Notes under the pieces: generated by a model | Databases searched by the model: none | The model's input: only the letters and a program-made list of their open reading frames with translations | Told to the model about the DNA's origin: nothing | Origin: Ignavibacteriales bacterium | GTDB taxonomy: Bacteria; Bacteroidota; Ignavibacteria; Ignavibacteriales; Melioribacteraceae | Reading direction: 5' to 3' | NCBI GenBank assembly: GCA_020061355.1 | Contig: JAGUYK010000014.1 | Location: 124,001 to 188,000, forward strand | DNA: 64,000 nt | Program-made: the position numbers and the translations under genes | Shown: in pieces, positions 63,347 through 64,000 of the stretch | How the letters are laid out: each line of letters begins with the position of its first letter | Position numbering within the stretch: position 1 is the stretch's first letter

Positions 63347-63379
63347 TTAGTGTTAATTCGTGAAATTAGTGGCGAATTC
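63347..63379. repeat. Right direct repeat of the GxxExxY unit
   Basis: TTAGTGTTAATTCGTGAAAT followed by TAGTGGCGAATTC matches the copy at 62,901-62,932 at all but about two of the first 28 bases, in the same orientation. Confidence 0.8.
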
Positions 63380-63545
63380 TTTTTTTTATACAGTAAATGT
63401 AAAATATTTAAAAGATAAGTACACTAGTAATTTTGGAGTTAGATTTCTAATAAAACATCTTATGTCAAGCTTGCGGATTAATAATTCTAAAACTATTTCC
63501 CTATTTTTATTGTTGAAAGTAATCCAAGTTCGATGAAAGGAATTA

Positions 63546-64000
63546 ATGTCGCACAAAAATAAAATCGCCGTCATAACACTTGGCTGTTCTAAAAACACAG
63601 TTGATTCCGAAAGATTGATGAGTCAGCTGAAGCTGAATAAGTTCGATCTCACCAATAATCCCGAAGAAGCTGATTCGGTAATTATTAATACCTGCGGATT
63701 TATTGATGCTGCTAAAGAGGAATCGGTTAATACAATTCTTTCGGCTGTTGAACTAAAGAAACAGGGAAAACTTAAGAAGATTGTTGTAGCGGGTTGCTTA
63801 TCCGGACGTTATATGAATGACCTTAAAAAAGAGATTCCGGAAGTCGATTCATTCTTCGGTACTGAAGCTTACGAAGGAATCGTTCGGGATTTCGGCGGAG
63901 ACTTGAAGTATGAACTTTTAGGAGAACGCTACTTAACAACACCAAAACATTTCGCTTACTTAAAAATCTCTGAGGGGTGTGATAACCCATGTTCATTCTG
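63546..64000 (+). CDS. rimO: Ribosomal protein S12 methylthiotransferase RimO (5' part)
   Basis: Partial gene cut by the window end; 151 codons are visible. RimO is a radical SAM enzyme that methylthiolates Asp88 of ribosomal protein S12. TLGCSKNTVDSE, INTCGFIDAAKEES and VAGCLSGRY hold the three N-terminal cysteines, and LKISEGCDNPCSF starts the radical SAM triad. The SEGCDNPCSF form separates it from MiaB at 13,712. The ATG at 63,546 has AAAGGA 8 bases upstream. Confidence 0.93.
   Translation, partial: MSHKNKIAVITLGCSKNTVDSERLMSQLKLNKFDLTNNPEEADSVIINTCGFIDAAKEESVNTILSAVELKKQGKLKKIVVAGCLSGRYMNDLKKEIPEVDSFFGTEAYEGIVRDFGGDLKYELLGERYLTTPKHFAYLKISEGCDNPCSF

Noticed and set aside
1..64000. CRISPR arrays, rRNA and tRNA genes
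   Set aside because: No regularly spaced direct repeats of 24-40 bases and no T-loop or rRNA-like conserved segments were found in the gaps.

Overview
The window looks like a chromosomal segment of a low-GC member of the Ignavibacteria or a close relative in the Bacteroidota/Chlorobiota. The best evidence is four secreted proteins with signal peptides that end in a type IX secretion (T9SS) type A sorting domain with the QNYPNPFNP signature. Repeated short palindromic elements, in gaps and sometimes inside genes, also fit such genomes. No rRNA, tRNA, CRISPR array, prophage or transposase gene was seen.

Region 1 (1-12,300, minus strand) encodes four T9SS cargo proteins: a kelch-type protein, two proteins with cohesin-like and Ig-like modules, and a 2,348-residue repeat protein carrying a dockerin-like pair near its C-terminus. 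Its leader contains a possible attenuator. Region 2 (12,300-16,000) holds rpiA, which carries an in-frame repeat insertion and a 13-G tract, then miaB, a small unknown ORF and a SPOR-domain lipoprotein-like or periplasmic protein, with clusters of palindromic repeats between them.

Region 3 (16,000-50,200, all minus strand) is a roughly 34-kb surface polysaccharide cluster, visibly more AT-rich than its flanks. It makes GDP-L-fucose (gmd, fcl) and probably uses it through a GT11 fucosyltransferase. It also encodes a UDP-HexNAc dehydrogenase, a UDP-sugar 4-epimerase, about a dozen GT2/GT4 glycosyltransferases, at least eight SAM-dependent methyltransferase-like proteins, a polysaccharide deacetylase, a FemAB-like protein, two flippase-like membrane proteins, and a very large membrane protein with two kinds of tandem repeat. 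Export is by an O-antigen-type ABC transporter (Wzm/Wzt). Two neighbouring enzymes of different families share a C-terminal coiled coil.

Region 4 (50,200-64,000, mostly plus strand) is housekeeping and envelope: a TMTC-like membrane TPR protein, a sigma-54 activator, LptE, a cellulose-synthase-like GT2, a TPR protein, 3-methyladenine glycosylase, a GT9 transferase, a DUF3108 protein, two CPBP proteases around cdsA, a prolyl-oligopeptidase-like peptidase, a GxxExxY gene flanked by direct repeats, and the start of rimO, which runs off the window.

The most interesting items are the shared coiled-coil tag next to Wzm/Wzt, the repeat-bounded GxxExxY unit, the likely frameshifted tail of a methyltransferase at 37,103-37,278, the repeats that have entered coding sequence, and the leader of the giant gene. 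All functions are assigned by reading motifs; no database search was run.
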